In this document: piece after piece, positions 1 through 8,847 of the stretch | Layout: each line of letters begins with the position of its first letter | Position numbering within the stretch: the stretch's first letter is position 1 | Translations under genes and position numbers: made by a program | Source: Propionibacteriaceae bacterium | GTDB taxonomy: Bacteria > Actinomycetota > Actinomycetes > Propionibacteriales > Propionibacteriaceae | NCBI GenBank assembly: GCA_025965155.1 | Contig: JAOPXN010000102.1 | Span: forward strand, 1 to 50,315 | Length of the DNA stretch: 50,315 nucleotides | Reading direction: 5' to 3' | Notes under the pieces: generated by a model | Seen by the model: only the letters and a program-made list of their open reading frames with translations | Database searches by the model: none | Told to the model about the DNA's origin: nothing

Positions 1-2
1 GC

Positions 3-1316
3 ATGGACGTGGCCTTGGTATCGGAGCATGCGAGCCCTTTAGCGGTGTTGGGCGGGGTCGATGCGGGTGGGCAGAACGTCCACGTAGCGGCCTTGGCCGC
101 AGCGCTTGCCAGCCGAGGCGACCGCGTCACCGTCTACACCCGCCGCGACGGTCCGGAGCTGCCCGAGCGACAGCACACGGCCGAAGGCTACGACGTCGTC
201 CACGTCCCCGCCGGGCCGGCGCGGCCGGTCGGTAAGGACGGCCTGCTGCGCTACATGCCCTCGTTCGGACAGTACCTGAGTCGATGCTGGGCGCAGGCCG
301 CGCCAGAGGTGGTGCATGCCCATTTCTGGATGTCCGGCCTCGCGGCCATGCAAGCGGCGCAGCCGTTGGCGGTACCGGTGGTGCAAACCTTCCACGCGCT
401 CGGCTCGGTCAAGCAGCGCCATCAGGGCAGCCGCGACAGCAGTCCGGTGGAGCGGTTGGAGCGCGAGGAGTGGCTGGCCCGCACGGTCACACGGGTGGTG
501 GCCACCTGCACCGACGAGGTGGCTGAGCTGGTACGGATGGGTGCCGATCTCCGTCGGCTCTCCGTGGTGCCGTGCGGTGTCGACCTGGCCGCGTTCCGGC
601 CGGCGGATCGCCGGTCCCCGACCCGACGGGTGGTCAGCGTCGGGCGGCTGGTCCCACGCAAGGGGTACGACCTGGTGATCGAGGCCGTGGCGCGGCTGCC
701 CACCGTGGAACTGGTGATCGCCGGCGGCGGGCCCGCGAACGATACCGAAACCGATACAGAGCGAACCCGGCTGTTGGCGGTCGCTGAGCAGCTCGGCGTC
801 GGCGACCGGGTACGGCTGGTCGGGCAGGTGGCGCGGGCCGACATGCCGGCCCTGCTCCGTTCGGCCGAGGTAGTGGTGTGTGCCCCCTGGTACGAGCCTT
901 TCGGGATCGTCCCGCTGGAGGCCATGGCCTGCGGTGTGCCGGTGGTGGCCACGTCGGTCGGCGGCTTCCTCGACACCGTGGTGGACCGGGTCACCGGAAT
1001 CCTGGTGCCGCCCAGGGACTCCGCGGCTCTAGCCGCGGCGCTCGCCCAGCTGGTGGACGATCCCCGGCTGGCCCACCGGCTCGGCGAGGCCGGTCGGCGC
1101 CGCGCCGAGCAGAGGTACAGCTGGGACACGGTGGCTGCTGACACCGCCCGGGTGTATCGGCAGGTGTTACAGCAGCAGGAAAACAAGGCGGCCGAGCCGG
1201 CCCGGTCCGTTCAGCGTGGGCCTGACCGACATCGACGACGGTCCCGGGACGACGTCTCAGCGGTCAAGCCACGACCTCGGGCCGCGGTGCCGCTGCCGGG
1301 TACACCCGGGCCATGA
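3..1316 (+). CDS. GT4 family glycosyltransferase
   Basis: Retaining GT-B glycosyltransferase, probably transferring a sugar from a nucleotide donor in the cytoplasm. The N-terminal loop [12 protein letters not shown] (residues about 17-28) is the acceptor-side Gly-rich motif of the MshA-like GT4 group, and the C-terminal domain has GRLVPRKG and the donor-binding E-x7-E pair at E298 and E306 ([14 protein letters not shown]). The last 45 or so residues are Arg-rich and look disordered. It overlaps the next gene by 4 bases (ATGA), so it belongs to the carbamoyltransferase/heptose cluster. The ATG lies 2 bases from the window edge, so a slightly more upstream start cannot be excluded. The acceptor and sugar are unknown. 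Confidence 0.85.
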   Translation: MDVALVSEHASPLAVLGGVDAGGQNVHVAALAAALASRGDRVTVYTRRDGPELPERQHTAEGYDVVHVPAGPARPVGKDGLLRYMPSFGQYLSRCWAQAAPEVVHAHFWMSGLAAMQAAQPLAVPVVQTFHALGSVKQRHQGSRDSSPVERLEREEWLARTVTRVVATCTDEVAELVRMGADLRRLSVVPCGVDLAAFRPADRRSPTRRVVSVGRLVPRKGYDLVIEAVARLPTVELVIAGGGPANDTETDTERTRLLAVAEQLGVGDRVRLVGQVARADMPALLRSAEVVVCAPWYEPFGIVPLEAMACGVPVVATSVGGFLDTVVDRVTGILVPPRDSAALAAALAQLVDDPRLAHRLGEAGRRRAEQRYSWDTVAADTARVYRQVLQQQENKAAEPARSVQRGPDRHRRRSRDDVSAVKPRPRAAVPLPGTPGP

Positions 1317-2311
1317 CGCCGCCGCGGACAAGGTCGGTGATCCAAGACTCGGTGCGACCTCGGTTCGGTCGAGCGCTGGTGCTCGGGGGCGCCGGTTTCG
1401 TCGGCTCGCACCTCTGCGAGGCACTGGTTACGGGCGGCACCGCCGTGCTCTGCGTCGACAACTTCCTGACCGGCCGCCCGGAGAACCTGCTGGACCTGGA
1501 AGATTCGGCACTGTTCGAGCTGAGAGAGCACGACGTCAGCGTGCCGTTCGATGCCGGGCCTGTCGATGTGGTCTTCCATCTGGCGTCGGCCGCCTCTCCG
1601 GTGGACTATCAGCACTACCCGCTCGAGACGTTGCACGCCGGTTCCCTTGGCACCGAGTCGGGTCTGCAGATCGCCCGAGCCCAGGGGGCCCGTTTTCTCC
1701 TCGCGTCCACCAGCGAGGTGTACGGCGATGCGCAGGTCCATCCCCAGCCGGAGGGCTACTTCGGCAACGTCAACCCGATCGGCCCGCGCAGCGTGTACGA
1801 CGAGGCGAAGCGCTACGCCGAGGCGCTCACCTTCGCCTACCGCCGGACATACCGCGTGGACACCGCTGTCGCTCGGATCTTCAACACCTACGGCCCGCGG
1901 ATGCGTCCTGGTGACGGCCGGATGGTGCCCAACTTCGTCTGCCAGGCGCTGGCCGGTGAGCCGCTGACGGTGACAGGGACCGGCACCCAGACCCGTTCCC
2001 TGTGCTACGTCAGCGACACGGTCGCCGGGCTGCTCGCGCTGGCCGAGTCCGACCAGCCGGGACCGGTCAACATCGGGAACCCCCACGAACAGACGGTCGC
2101 TGACGTCGCTCGCCGGATTGCCGTGATCGCCGGCTCCGGCTCCGCGGTGCAGCTGATCGATGCTGTGGCCGACGACCCGCAGCGGCGCTGCCCCGACATC
2201 ACCCGTGCCCGGGAGTACCTGGGATGGGAGCCGACTGTGCCTATCGAGGAAGGGCTGCGGACCACGATCAGCTGGTTCGCAGAGCAGGCCCGGGCGCCCG
2301 CACCGAACTAG
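1313..2311 (+). CDS. NAD-dependent epimerase/dehydratase, UDP-glucuronate decarboxylase-like
   Basis: Extended short-chain dehydrogenase of 332 residues. It has the Rossmann motif [10 protein letters not shown] at about residues 25-34 and the catalytic Y162-x3-K166 (YDEAK). Stretches such as [20 protein letters not shown] and [19 protein letters not shown] closely resemble UDP-glucuronate decarboxylase (UDP-xylose synthase), which is the most likely reaction. It does not resemble HldD, the ADP-heptose 6-epimerase. Translation is coupled to the GT4 gene by an ATGA overlap. It probably supplies a nucleotide sugar to the neighbouring glycosyltransferases. Substrate specificity is inferred from sequence resemblance only. 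Confidence 0.82.
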   Translation: MTPPRTRSVIQDSVRPRFGRALVLGGAGFVGSHLCEALVTGGTAVLCVDNFLTGRPENLLDLEDSALFELREHDVSVPFDAGPVDVVFHLASAASPVDYQHYPLETLHAGSLGTESGLQIARAQGARFLLASTSEVYGDAQVHPQPEGYFGNVNPIGPRSVYDEAKRYAEALTFAYRRTYRVDTAVARIFNTYGPRMRPGDGRMVPNFVCQALAGEPLTVTGTGTQTRSLCYVSDTVAGLLALAESDQPGPVNIGNPHEQTVADVARRIAVIAGSGSAVQLIDAVADDPQRRCPDITRAREYLGWEPTVPIEEGLRTTISWFAEQARAPAPN

Positions 2312-2358
2312 GAAGAGACCCGGCGTCGAAACTACATGAAGTGAATTACCTATAGGTC

Positions 2359-2384
2359 GGTTCTGTCGCGACCGACGGGGGTAG
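2359..2384 (+). promoter_or_regulatory. candidate stress-sigma (SigB/SigF-type) promoter of the carbamoyltransferase-heptose operon
   Basis: GGTTCT (2359-2364) and GGGTAG (2379-2384) are separated by 14 bases, close to the actinobacterial SigB/SigF pattern GTTT-N14-16-GGGTAT. They lie in the only real gap (108 bp) of the 9.8-kb sugar cluster. An inverted repeat GTCGGT (2356-2361) / ACCGAC (2371-2376) overlaps the element. The call is pattern matching by eye. Confidence 0.4.
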
Positions 2385-2419
2385 GAGTACATTCGACAAG
2401 CCAGGCGGAGGGGTGACGC

Positions 2420-4045
2420 ATGCGGGTCCTCGGAGTAAATGCGGTCTTCCATGACTCGGCGGCCGCCGTAGTGGTTGACGGACGCACGGTCGCTGCGGCC
2501 GAGGAGGAGCGCTTCAGCCGGCGGAAGCATGGGAAACGTCCGGTCCCGTTCTCCACCTGGGAGCTGCCCGATGGCGCCATCGCCTGGTGTCTGCGTGAGG
2601 CCGGACTGGAGCCGGACGCGTTGGACGCCGTCGCGTACTCCTACGATCCGTCGCTGGTCGACCCCGACTCCGGCGGACTCGACCCCTCCTGGGAGTCGCT
2701 GCGGACCACCTATGCCACCCGCGCCCCGTACTTTCTTAAGACGTTGTTGCCCACCTACCGCCCGGAGATTTTCCGCTTTGTCCGCCACCATGTGGCGCAC
2801 GTGGCGTCGGCGGGGCTGGCCGCGCCGTTCGGCGACTGCGCCGTGCTAGCCGCAGACGGCCGCGGTGAGGCCACCTCCATGCTGGCTGGTGAGTATCGCG
2901 ACCAGAAGCTGGACGTCCTCGCCGCCCAGCCGCTGCCGCACTCCCTCGGCTTGTTCTACGAGGACCTGACCGAGCACCTCGGGTTCGCTCGGTCGAGCGA
3001 CGAGTACAAGGTGATGGCGCTGGCCTCGTACGGCACCCCGCGGCATCGCGACCGGCTGCGCACTGCGGTCTACTCAACGCCGGACGGTGGCTTCCGGACC
3101 CAGCCGTTCGACTGGGAGGAGTTCGCACCGCCACGCCGGGGCGAGGACGAGTTCGACGAGCGGCATGCCGACCTGGCCGCCAGCGTCCAGGTCGTGCTCG
3201 AGGAGGTGCTGCTGGAGCTGCTGGACTGGCTTTACCGGAGGACCGGCGCGCCGTACCTGGCGTTGGCCGGCGGGGTGGCGCTGAACTGCGTGGCGAACAC
3301 CCGGCTGCTGGCCGAGGGGCCGTTCAGCGAGATCTGGGTCCAGCCGGCGGCCGGCGACTCCGGTACCGCGCTGGGCGCGGCGATGGCTGTGGCAGCCGAG
3401 AGCGGTGACGTGGTGCAGCCGATGACCACGGCTGCGCTGGGGCGCGGGTGGAGTGACGCCGAGATCGAGGCGATCCTGCGGACCGCGAGGGTGCGTTATG
3501 AGCGGCCGCCCAGCATCGCCGCCGCGGCCGCGGCGGTGATCGCGGCCAACGGTGTGGTGGCGTGGTTCCAGGGCCGGGCGGAGTACGGCCCGCGCGCGCT
3601 GGGTCACCGCTCGTTGCTGGCCCACCCCTCCCGGGCCGACAACGTGGAGCGGCTCAACGACATCAAGGGACGCGAACAGTTCCGCCCGGTGGCCCCGATG
3701 GTGCTGCTGGACCGAGCCGCCGACATCTTCACGCGCGGACCGCTGCCGAGCCCGTACATGTTGTTTGTCCACGACGTTGTACCGGAGTGGCGGGACCGGC
3801 TGCAGGGGGTCACTCACGTCGACGGCACGGCCCGGATCCAGACGGTTGACCCGGCCGACGATGCGCTGATGGCGGAGTTGTTGACTGCCTTCGACCGGCT
3901 GAGTGGTGTACCGGTCGTCGTCAACACCAGCCTGAACACCGCCGGTCGGCCGATGGTCGACAGTCCGCAGGACGCGTTGGAGCTGTTCGGGTCCGCCCCG
4001 GTCGATGCCTTGGCGATCGGCCCGTTCCTGGTGCGCCGTCCATGA
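2420..4045 (+). CDS. carbamoyltransferase, NodU/CmcH family
   Basis: O-carbamoyltransferase of 541 residues, the family's usual size. These enzymes make carbamoyl-adenylate from carbamoyl phosphate and ATP and pass the carbamoyl group to a sugar or antibiotic hydroxyl. Visible motifs are the N-terminal GVNAVFHDSAAAVVVDG, the metal-binding His cluster H123/H124/H127 (RHHVAHVASAG), the Kae1-like GGVALNCVAN, and the C-terminal signature AEYGPRALGHRSLLAHPS followed by REQFRPVAP. A good ribosome site (GGCGGAGG, about 2404-2411) precedes the ATG. It is the first gene after a promoter-like gap and overlaps the next gene by ATGA. The acceptor is probably the cluster's heptose- or pentose-containing glycan, which is inference. 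Confidence 0.93.
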   Translation: MRVLGVNAVFHDSAAAVVVDGRTVAAAEEERFSRRKHGKRPVPFSTWELPDGAIAWCLREAGLEPDALDAVAYSYDPSLVDPDSGGLDPSWESLRTTYATRAPYFLKTLLPTYRPEIFRFVRHHVAHVASAGLAAPFGDCAVLAADGRGEATSMLAGEYRDQKLDVLAAQPLPHSLGLFYEDLTEHLGFARSSDEYKVMALASYGTPRHRDRLRTAVYSTPDGGFRTQPFDWEEFAPPRRGEDEFDERHADLAASVQVVLEEVLLELLDWLYRRTGAPYLALAGGVALNCVANTRLLAEGPFSEIWVQPAAGDSGTALGAAMAVAAESGDVVQPMTTAALGRGWSDAEIEAILRTARVRYERPPSIAAAAAAVIAANGVVAWFQGRAEYGPRALGHRSLLAHPSRADNVERLNDIKGREQFRPVAPMVLLDRAADIFTRGPLPSPYMLFVHDVVPEWRDRLQGVTHVDGTARIQTVDPADDALMAELLTAFDRLSGVPVVVNTSLNTAGRPMVDSPQDALELFGSAPVDALAIGPFLVRRP

Positions 4046-5697
4046 CGACCCTCGACGCGGGACTGGGGGACGCGCCGCCGGGTGAGGCGCCAATCGGCGA
4101 CGCGCTGCAGGGAAATCCGCCGGTGCGGGATCCGGCGACCCGGTACACCGTGGTCATCCCCACCATCGGCCGTTCCAGCCTGATCTGGTTGCTGGACGCG
4201 GTCACCGCAGCTGCGGCCGACGGTAACGGGCCCGAGATGATCATCGTGGTAGATGACCGTCCCGAGCCGGGGGACCTGGTGTTGCCTCATTCGTCGATCC
4301 CGATCGTGGTGGTTTGCACCGAAGGGCGCGGCCCGGCGGCGGCACGCAACGCCGGGTGGCGGCTGGCGCTGACCGAGTGGGTGGCGTTCCTGGACGACGA
4401 CGTCATGGTGCGCAGGGACTGGTGCCTGAGGCTGGTCGCGGACCTCGCCGCGCTGCCCCCCGATGTGGCCGGCAGCCAGGCCCAGATCAGGGTCCCGATG
4501 CCGGACGGTCGCCGCCCGACGGACGAGGAACGGCGTACCACGGGGCTCGCCGGCGCGCAGTGGATCACCGCCGACCTGGCGTACCGGCGAAGTGCGCTGC
4601 AGCTTTGCGACGGCTTCGACGAGCGGTTCCCGCGTGCCTTCCGGGAAGACTCCGACCTGGCGCTGCGGATGGTGCTGTCCGGCTTCCGAGTCGTCCGGGG
4701 CAAGCGGGAGACCGATCATCCGCTCCGACCGGGCTCCTGGACCGGCAGTATCCGGGCCCAGGCCGGGAACGCCGACAACGCCCTGCTGCGGGCGAAGTAC
4801 GGCCGCCACTGGCGGCGGCTGATCGGGGAACGCCCCGGCCGGCTAGGTCGCCATCTCGCCACCACTGCCGCAGCGGCCGGGCTCCTTCTTGCCGTGGCGC
4901 GCCGTAGCTGGCGGCCCGCGGGCGTGGCTGCGGCGGTCTGGACCTTGCTGACGGCGGAGTTCGCCGTGCGCCGGGCCAAGGCCGGCCCCAGAACGGCGCG
5001 CGAGCTGGCCGCCGTGGCTGTCACCAGCGCCGTGATCCCCCCGGCGGCAGTGCTCCATCGTGCCGCCGGCGCCTGGAAGTTCCGCTCGGTGGCACCGGTC
5101 CGGATGAAGAAGCGGGAACCGGGGCCCACCCCGCCTCGCCGCTCGGTGAGCACCGAGGCGGTCAACGCGACTCCCCGGGCCGTCCTGTTCGACCGGGACG
5201 GCACCCTCATCGTTGACGTGCCGTATCTGGCGGACGCAGCCGGGGTACAGCCCGTACCCGGTGCCCGTGAGGTGGTCCAGGACCTCCGTGCACGGGACAT
5301 CCGGATCGGTGTGGTGAGCAACCAGTCAGGCGTGGCCAAGGGGCTGATCAGCAACGACCAGCTCGCTGAGGTCAATGCACGGGTCGACGCCCTGCTCGGC
5401 CCCTTCGACACCTGGCAGCTCTGCCCGCACGACGCCGGACACGGCTGCGACTGCCGCAAGCCGCTACCGGGGATGGTGCTGCAGGCAGCACAGCAGCTGG
5501 GCGTGGACGTCGCCGACTGTGTCTTGATCGGCGACACCGTCACCGACGCGGAGGCTGCCCTGGCGGCCGGCGCGCAGGCCGTCCTGGTGATGCCGACGGT
5601 ATGGCCCGCCTCCGACCTGCTCCGGCCCCCCGCAGGTGTGCCGGTTGCCTCCACGCTGTCGGAGGCGGTGGCGCTTGCGGTAGGGAGGCCGCGATGA
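4042..5697 (+). CDS. fusion: GT2 glycosyltransferase - membrane segment - GmhB-type heptose-bisphosphate phosphatase
   Basis: A 551-residue two-enzyme protein. Residues about 30-260 are a GT2 (GT-A fold) transferase: YTVVIPTIGRSS, VVDDRPEPGD and the metal-binding acidic triplet D118-D119-D120 (FLDDDVMV). Residues about 270-345 contain two hydrophobic stretches likely to sit in the membrane. Residues about 375-545 are a HAD-IIIA phosphatase with D384-R-D386-G-T, the motif VVSNQSGVAKG, and the zinc ligands C461-P-H463, C469 and C471 seen in D-glycero-D-manno-heptose-1,7-bisphosphate 7-phosphatase (GmhB). HisB-type histidinol phosphatase is the main alternative, but GmhA and HldE homologues downstream favour GmhB. 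ATGA overlaps both neighbours. GmhB is normally a separate protein of about 190 residues, so the fusion is unusual. Confidence 0.88.
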   Translation: MTTLDAGLGDAPPGEAPIGDALQGNPPVRDPATRYTVVIPTIGRSSLIWLLDAVTAAAADGNGPEMIIVVDDRPEPGDLVLPHSSIPIVVVCTEGRGPAAARNAGWRLALTEWVAFLDDDVMVRRDWCLRLVADLAALPPDVAGSQAQIRVPMPDGRRPTDEERRTTGLAGAQWITADLAYRRSALQLCDGFDERFPRAFREDSDLALRMVLSGFRVVRGKRETDHPLRPGSWTGSIRAQAGNADNALLRAKYGRHWRRLIGERPGRLGRHLATTAAAAGLLLAVARRSWRPAGVAAAVWTLLTAEFAVRRAKAGPRTARELAAVAVTSAVIPPAAVLHRAAGAWKFRSVAPVRMKKREPGPTPPRRSVSTEAVNATPRAVLFDRDGTLIVDVPYLADAAGVQPVPGAREVVQDLRARDIRIGVVSNQSGVAKGLISNDQLAEVNARVDALLGPFDTWQLCPHDAGHGCDCRKPLPGMVLQAAQQLGVDVADCVLIGDTVTDAEAALAAGAQAVLVMPTVWPASDLLRPPAGVPVASTLSEAVALAVGRPR

Positions 5698-6800
5698 CGG
5701 CATCCACGACCGTCAGCCGGCCGTCCGTCAGCCGGGCACTCGTCAGTGCGGAAGGCACACCTGGTCGGATCCTCGTCTGCCGACTCGACAGCATGGGTGA
5801 TGTGCTGTTGGCGGCGGGCGCCGTACGGGCCGTGGCCCGCGAGGCCGAGGTCACGCTGCTGGTCGGGCCCGCCGGCAGAGCCGCAGCCGAGTTACTTCCC
5901 GGGGTTCGGGACTTGATCGAGTTCGACGCGCCCTGGGTACCGCTGGAGCCTGGACCGGTCCGGCCGGACGACGTGGACCGGCTGGTGGCGACGGTGGCCG
6001 AGTTCCGGTTCGACGCAGCCTTCATCATGACGTCGTTCCATCAGTCGCCGCTGCCGCTGGCGTTGCTGCTGCGGCTGGCCGGCGTCCCGTGGATCGGCGC
6101 CGCCAGCATCGACTACCCGGGATCGTTGCTCGACCTGCGGCACCGCCCGGACAGCGGACTGCACGAGGCTGAGCGGAATGTGTCGCTGGTGGCCGCGGCG
6201 GGTTTCAGCGCGGACGAGCGTGGCGCCGTAGGAGCCCTCAGGCAGCCGTTGCCGGACGTAGCCAGCTGGACCGGCGACCAGCCGTACGTAGTGCTGCATC
6301 CAGGCGCGGCCGTCTCCGCTCGCCGACCCAGCGCCGATCGGGCCGCCGAGCTGGCGAAGGCACTGCGCAGGGATGGACGGCGGGTGCTCGTCACCGGAGG
6401 CCGGCAGGAGACTGCCCTGACCGCACACGTGGCCGTAGCCGGTGCCGAAGACCTCGGCGGCCGGCTGGACCTCGCCGAGCTGGCCGCGGTGCTAGCCGGT
6501 GCCGAGGTGGCAGTGGTACCGAACACGGGTCCGGCGCATCTTGCGGCGGCAGTCGGTACGCCCGTTGTCTCACTCTTCGCCCCGGTGGTGCCGAGCGCGC
6601 AGTGGGCGCCGTACGGGGTGCCGGTCATTGTGCTGGGTGACCAGCAGGCGCCCTGCCGGGACAGCCGCTCCCGGAACTGCCCGGTAGCTGGGCATCCCTG
6701 TCTCGACGCCATCCGCCCCGGTGACGTGGTCGAGGCCGTTTCCATCCTCGCCGGCGCAACCGGCCCGGCGACCGCGATACCCATCGGAGGGCGACTGTGA
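5694..6800 (+). CDS. GT9 (heptosyltransferase-like) glycosyltransferase, first copy
   Basis: Member of the WaaC/WaaF/WaaQ GT-B family, 368 residues. It has the N-terminal motif ILVCRLDSMGDVLLAAGAVR, a central HPGAAVSARRPS, and the family donor-site signature NTGPAHLAAAVGTPVVSLF followed by a Cys-containing segment (CRDSRSRNCPVAGHPC) like that of WaaF. The start is ATG 5694, which overlaps the preceding stop (ATGA) and has GGGAGG about 6 bases upstream. An in-frame upstream extension to 5601 lies inside the previous gene and is not needed. It probably transfers heptose made by the neighbouring enzymes. The acceptor cannot be an LPS core if the host is a monoderm actinomycete, so it is unknown. 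Confidence 0.88.
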   Translation: MTASTTVSRPSVSRALVSAEGTPGRILVCRLDSMGDVLLAAGAVRAVAREAEVTLLVGPAGRAAAELLPGVRDLIEFDAPWVPLEPGPVRPDDVDRLVATVAEFRFDAAFIMTSFHQSPLPLALLLRLAGVPWIGAASIDYPGSLLDLRHRPDSGLHEAERNVSLVAAAGFSADERGAVGALRQPLPDVASWTGDQPYVVLHPGAAVSARRPSADRAAELAKALRRDGRRVLVTGGRQETALTAHVAVAGAEDLGGRLDLAELAAVLAGAEVAVVPNTGPAHLAAAVGTPVVSLFAPVVPSAQWAPYGVPVIVLGDQQAPCRDSRSRNCPVAGHPCLDAIRPGDVVEAVSILAGATGPATAIPIGGRL

Positions 6801-7360
6801 CCGAGAACCACCTCATCGCGTTGGCGCGTGCCGCCGAGCTGAACGTTTCCGCGGCGGCCATCGTGACCGGCTGGGGCAGCGAGCTGGCCCGGATCCTGCA
6901 GGCTGGAGGTCGCCTGCTGGCCTGTGGGAACGGCGGCAGCGCGGCCCAAGCGCAGCACCTCACCGGGGAGCTTGTCGGACGCTTCAGACACGACCGGGAC
7001 CCGTACGCGGCGATCGCTCTGCATGCCGACACATCGGCTCTGACCGCGATCCTGAACGACTACGGCCTGGACGAGATGTTCGCCCGGCAGGTCCGAGCTC
7101 ATGGCCGCGCCGGGGACGTTCTGGTCGCGTTCTCCACCAGCGGTTCCAGCAGCAACGTGCTGGCGGCGGCGAAGGCCGCCCAGCAGATCGGCGTGACGGT
7201 CTGGGCGCTGACCGGACCCGCGCCCAACCCGCTCGCGGCCATCGCCGACGATGCGGTCGTGATCGATGCAGGCTGTACGGCAACGATCCAGGAGATCCAC
7301 CTGGCACTGACCCATGGCCTGTGCCTGGCGATGGACGAAGCTCTCGGAGTGCCGACGTGA
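6797..7360 (+). CDS. gmhA: sedoheptulose-7-phosphate isomerase (phosphoheptose isomerase)
   Basis: SIS-domain isomerase of 187 residues converting sedoheptulose-7-P to D-glycero-D-manno-heptose-7-P, the first step of NDP-heptose synthesis. The phosphosugar site is CGNGGSAAQAQHL (N45-G-G-S48), with STSGSSSNVLAAA as the second phosphate loop and the catalytic-type EIHLALTHGLCLAMD near the C-terminus. GmhA proteins are about 190 residues, so this is full length. GTGA overlaps link it to both the GT9 gene and the kinase gene. Position next to GmhB-, HldE- and GT9-like genes supports the heptose assignment over other SIS isomerases. Confidence 0.92.
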   Translation: MTENHLIALARAAELNVSAAAIVTGWGSELARILQAGGRLLACGNGGSAAQAQHLTGELVGRFRHDRDPYAAIALHADTSALTAILNDYGLDEMFARQVRAHGRAGDVLVAFSTSGSSSNVLAAAKAAQQIGVTVWALTGPAPNPLAAIADDAVVIDAGCTATIQEIHLALTHGLCLAMDEALGVPT

Positions 7361-8847
7361 GCCGCGGGCTCGGTGGGGGCCCGCTGGTGATTGTCGGTGA
7401 CTCGCTGCTGGACGTTGACCTGGACGGAACGGCGGAACGGCTGAGCCCCGAGGCCCCGGTCCCGGTGGTCGACCTGAACCAGCGCCGGCAGCGGCCGGGC
7501 GGTGCGGCGTTGGCTGCGCTGATGGCCGCACGGAGCGGCCAGGAGGTGGTGCTTGTCACGGCGCTCGCCGAGGACGACCCCGGGCGGCAGCTGGCCGGGC
7601 TGTTGGCCGGACTGGAGGTGGTGGGGATGCCGCTGGACGGCGGCACCATCTGCAAGACGAGAGTCCGCGCCTGCGGTCAGCCGATGCTGCGGATCGACTC
7701 CGGTACCGGACGCGCCACCGACCGACCGCTCAGCCGCCGCGCAACGGAGGTCCTCGACACGGCAGGGGCCGTCCTGGTGGCCGACTACGGTCGCGGGGTC
7801 GCAGCTATCCCGGGCCTTCGGGCCGCGCTGGCGCGGCAGACCGGCCGGGCGCCGGTCGTCTGGGACCCGCATCCGCGCGGGGCGGATCCGGCACCGGGCA
7901 TGACGCTGCTCACGCCCAACGCCTCGGAGGCGGAAGGGCTGGCCGGCAACAGCACGGATCCAACGGGTCAAGGCCGGCTCATCTGCCGACGGTGGCGAGC
8001 CGACGCGGTGGCCGTCACGGTCGGGGAGCGCGGCGCCTTGCTCAGTCAGCAGGACACAGGAACGACGACTGCCGTTCCGCCGCGGCAGCGAGACGCTGCC
8101 GCGGCGCCGACAACGCTGGACACCTGTGGGGCCGGGGACCAGTTCGCCGTGGCGGCGGCGGCTGCCCTGCTGGCGGGTGCCACGGTGCTGGAAGCCACCC
8201 GTGCCGGTGTGGACGCGGCGACTCTCTACGTCTATGACGGGGGAGCGGCGGCCCTCTCCTCGACCGTCTTCGCCGACTCGCCGCTGGTGGCTGCGGGCGG
8301 GAGCGGCAGCGTGGACCCGACACCGGCCGAGGTGCTTGCGCTGGCCGAGCAGGTACGCCGCTCGGGCGGCCGGGTGGTCGCAACCGGGGGCTGTTTTGAC
8401 CTGTTGCATCCAGGCCATGTCTCGCTGCTCCAGCGGGCTCGGGAGCTTGGCGACGTCCTGATCGTCTGCCTCAACTCCGACGCCTCCGTCCGCCGCGCCA
8501 AGGGACCGTACCGCCCGGTGGTGTCGCAGCAGGACCGGGCCCGGGTGCTGACTGCGCTCGCTGCGGTCGACGCTGTCATCATCTTCGACGAGGACAGCCC
8601 CGCGGAGGTTCTGGCGCGGCTGCGCCCGGACGTGTGGGTCAAGGGCACGGACTACGCCGGCGCTAAGCTGCCCGAGGAGCCGGTGGTACGCCGGCATGGT
8701 GGACGGGTGGCGCTGCTGCCGACGGTCGCGGGGTACTCGACCACCCACCTCGTTCAGACGGTCCGGCCGGACAAGAGATCCTTCAGTGGTCGCCCGTCGA
8801 CCCGTACCCGAGACGTCTGCGATGGAACGGCCCCCACCATCCCCTGA
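7357..8847 (+). CDS. hldE: bifunctional heptose-7-phosphate kinase / heptose-1-phosphate nucleotidylyltransferase
   Basis: HldE-like protein of 496 residues (E. coli HldE is 477). The N-terminal PfkB/ribokinase domain (about 1-325) has VIVGDSLLDVDLDG, the HldE signature RLSPEAPVPVV, RPGGAA, and the catalytic G258-A-G-D261. The C-terminal domain (about 338-475) is a cytidylyltransferase-fold enzyme with G345-C-F-D348-LLH351PGH354 and ending GYSTTHLVQTV, like the HldE end. It would phosphorylate heptose-7-P at C1 and, after the GmhB step, attach a nucleotide to give ADP- or GDP-heptose. The start is GTG 7357 (GTGA overlap with gmhA). A longer in-frame reading back to 6721 runs through gmhA and is spurious. 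No HldD epimerase is present, so the product may stay in the D,D form. Confidence 0.92.
   Translation: MSRGLGGGPLVIVGDSLLDVDLDGTAERLSPEAPVPVVDLNQRRQRPGGAALAALMAARSGQEVVLVTALAEDDPGRQLAGLLAGLEVVGMPLDGGTICKTRVRACGQPMLRIDSGTGRATDRPLSRRATEVLDTAGAVLVADYGRGVAAIPGLRAALARQTGRAPVVWDPHPRGADPAPGMTLLTPNASEAEGLAGNSTDPTGQGRLICRRWRADAVAVTVGERGALLSQQDTGTTTAVPPRQRDAAAAPTTLDTCGAGDQFAVAAAAALLAGATVLEATRAGVDAATLYVYDGGAAALSSTVFADSPLVAAGGSGSVDPTPAEVLALAEQVRRSGGRVVATGGCFDLLHPGHVSLLQRARELGDVLIVCLNSDASVRRAKGPYRPVVSQQDRARVLTALAAVDAVIIFDEDSPAEVLARLRPDVWVKGTDYAGAKLPEEPVVRRHGGRVALLPTVAGYSTTHLVQTVRPDKRSFSGRPSTRTRDVCDGTAPTIP

Noticed and set aside
1211-2800. 529-residue open frame on the - strand across the epimerase and the carbamoyltransferase start
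   Set aside because: It is antisense to two clearly recognisable genes, its translation is Arg/Gly/Pro-rich without domains, and it crosses the promoter gap. High-GC shadow frame.
6721-7356. N-terminal extension of the hldE reading frame
   Set aside because: It lies inside gmhA and the GT9 gene in another frame. The conserved HldE N-terminus begins at GTG 7357.
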